Source of the DNA: Gemmatimonadaceae bacterium
GTDB lineage: Bacteria; Gemmatimonadota; Gemmatimonadetes; Gemmatimonadales; Gemmatimonadaceae
NCBI GenBank assembly: GCA_025356185.1
Contig: JANXUN010000230.1
Coordinates: 1 to 5,501, forward strand
Length of the DNA stretch: 5,501 nucleotides
Direction of reading: 5' to 3'
Positions 4,830 through 5,501 of the stretch are shown here, piece after piece. The translations under genes and the position numbers were made by a program. Below the pieces are notes generated by a model. That model saw only the letters and a program-made list of their open reading frames with translations. It had not been told where the DNA came from and did not search any database. How positions within the stretch are numbered: the stretch's first letter is position 1; each line of letters opens with the position of its first letter.

Positions 4830-5501
4830 ATGCCCTCCTACAAGGCGCCCCTCGACGACATCCGCTTTCTCCTGCATGACGTCCATAACGTCGCGCAGTT
4901 GTCAGCACTCCCCGGGTTCGAGGAAGCAACGCCGGACGTGATCGACGCCGTCCTTGCCGAAGGCGCGAAGATCTGCGAGGAGGTGCTGTTTCCGCTGAAT
5001 CAGTCGGGCGATGCTGAAGGCGTGCGACTGGAGAACGGAGAGGTGCGCACGCCGTCGGGTTTCAAAGACGCCTACGCGCAGTACGCCGCTGGCGGATGGA
5101 CAGGCATCGCCGCAGATCCCGCGTTTGGCGGACAAGGGTTGCCCGAATCTGTCCGATTCGTAATGGAAGAGTTGCTGTGCTCGTCGAACTTGTCGTTCAG
5201 CATGTACCCTGGACTGTCGCACGGTGCGTACAGCGCGATGATGAGTCACGGCTCGGACGAGTTGAAACAGCGCTTTGTCGCAAAACTTGTTGACGGATCG
5301 TGGAGCGGGACGATGTGTCTGACCGAGGCTCATGCGGGCACCGACCTCGGAATCATTCACACCAAAGCGGTGCCGGCAGGCGACGGCGCATACAGCATCA
5401 ACGGCTCAAAGATTTTTATCTCGGCTGGTGATCACGATCTCACCGAAAACATTTTGCATTTAGTGCTCGCAAAGTTGCCCGATGCGCCGAGTGGCACGAA
5501 A
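4830..5501 (+). CDS. Acyl-CoA dehydrogenase, DmdC-like (3' end outside the window)
   Basis: FAD-dependent enzyme that would introduce the alpha-beta double bond into an acyl-CoA and pass electrons to an electron-transfer flavoprotein. The first 224 residues are present, of about 600 expected. Residues 1-35 (MPSYKAPLDDIRFLL...) match the short N-terminal extension typical of the large, DmdC-like subgroup (3-methylmercaptopropionyl-CoA dehydrogenase type). The helical N-terminal domain follows (about 38-160), with AAGGWTGIAADPAFGGQGLP (86-105). The middle beta domain opens with CLTEAHAGTDLG (163-174), the flavin/substrate loop, then KIFISAGDHDL (194-204). The catalytic glutamate would lie beyond the window. 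The subgroup covers several acyl-CoA substrates, so true DMSP catabolism is not implied. The start is firm because the N terminus fits the family and no start codon lies upstream in this frame back to the TAG at 4704-4706. There is no Shine-Dalgarno: the preceding bases are the pyrimidine-rich heptamer array. Confidence 0.93.
   Translation, partial: MPSYKAPLDDIRFLLHDVHNVAQLSALPGFEEATPDVIDAVLAEGAKICEEVLFPLNQSGDAEGVRLENGEVRTPSGFKDAYAQYAAGGWTGIAADPAFGGQGLPESVRFVMEELLCSSNLSFSMYPGLSHGAYSAMMSHGSDELKQRFVAKLVDGSWSGTMCLTEAHAGTDLGIIHTKAVPAGDGAYSINGSKIFISAGDHDLTENILHLVLAKLPDAPSGTK

Noticed and set aside
4642..4929. Minus-strand open frames with repeated RRETGDG residues
   Set aside because: The repeat peptide is only the heptamer array translated; the array has no stop codon in any frame, so the open frame carries no evidence of coding.
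4902..5360. 152-codon minus-strand open frame
   Set aside because: Antisense to the acyl-CoA dehydrogenase, whose + frame is strongly conserved.

Overview
The window comes from a Gram-negative bacterium. It has a TonB-dependent outer-membrane receptor, a double-domain SppA-type inner-membrane protease and a DmdC-like acyl-CoA dehydrogenase. Base composition is moderately GC-rich and codon use is similar across the genes. The gene content and style would fit an aerobic environmental lineage such as Gemmatimonadota, but that is a guess: there is no rRNA or other phylogenetic marker here.

Layout: (1) At the left edge, the 3' part of a small single-pass membrane protein with a pilin-like extracytoplasmic part, + strand, ending at 423. 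(2) After 39 nt, a complete TonB-dependent receptor on + (463-2643). (3) A complete sppA on - (4516-2630), convergent with the receptor gene; their 3' ends overlap by 14 bp. (4) A 313-bp divergent spacer (4517-4829). It holds a possible 43-codon ORF directly before sppA and in its frame, a 14-bp perfect palindrome, and a 105-bp tandem array of the heptamer CTCCCGT. (5) The first 224 codons of an acyl-CoA dehydrogenase on +, running off the right edge. Its start codon lies 7 nt after the heptamer array and has no Shine-Dalgarno sequence.

The genes do not form one pathway. Receptor and SppA are both envelope proteins but are transcribed toward each other; the dehydrogenase is a cytoplasmic catabolic enzyme transcribed away from sppA. 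Coding is dense (about 94% of the window), and the noncoding signal is concentrated in the spacer at 4517-4829.

I found no CRISPR array, mobile element, tRNA, rRNA or defence system. The strongest oddity is the heptamer array where the ribosome-binding site of the dehydrogenase should be. It could vary in copy number, and its minus strand has the G3-N4 spacing of a G-quadruplex. Two further points are the two 14-bp perfect palindromes, both at gene boundaries, and the in-frame small ORF before sppA. None of these is proof of a new system.
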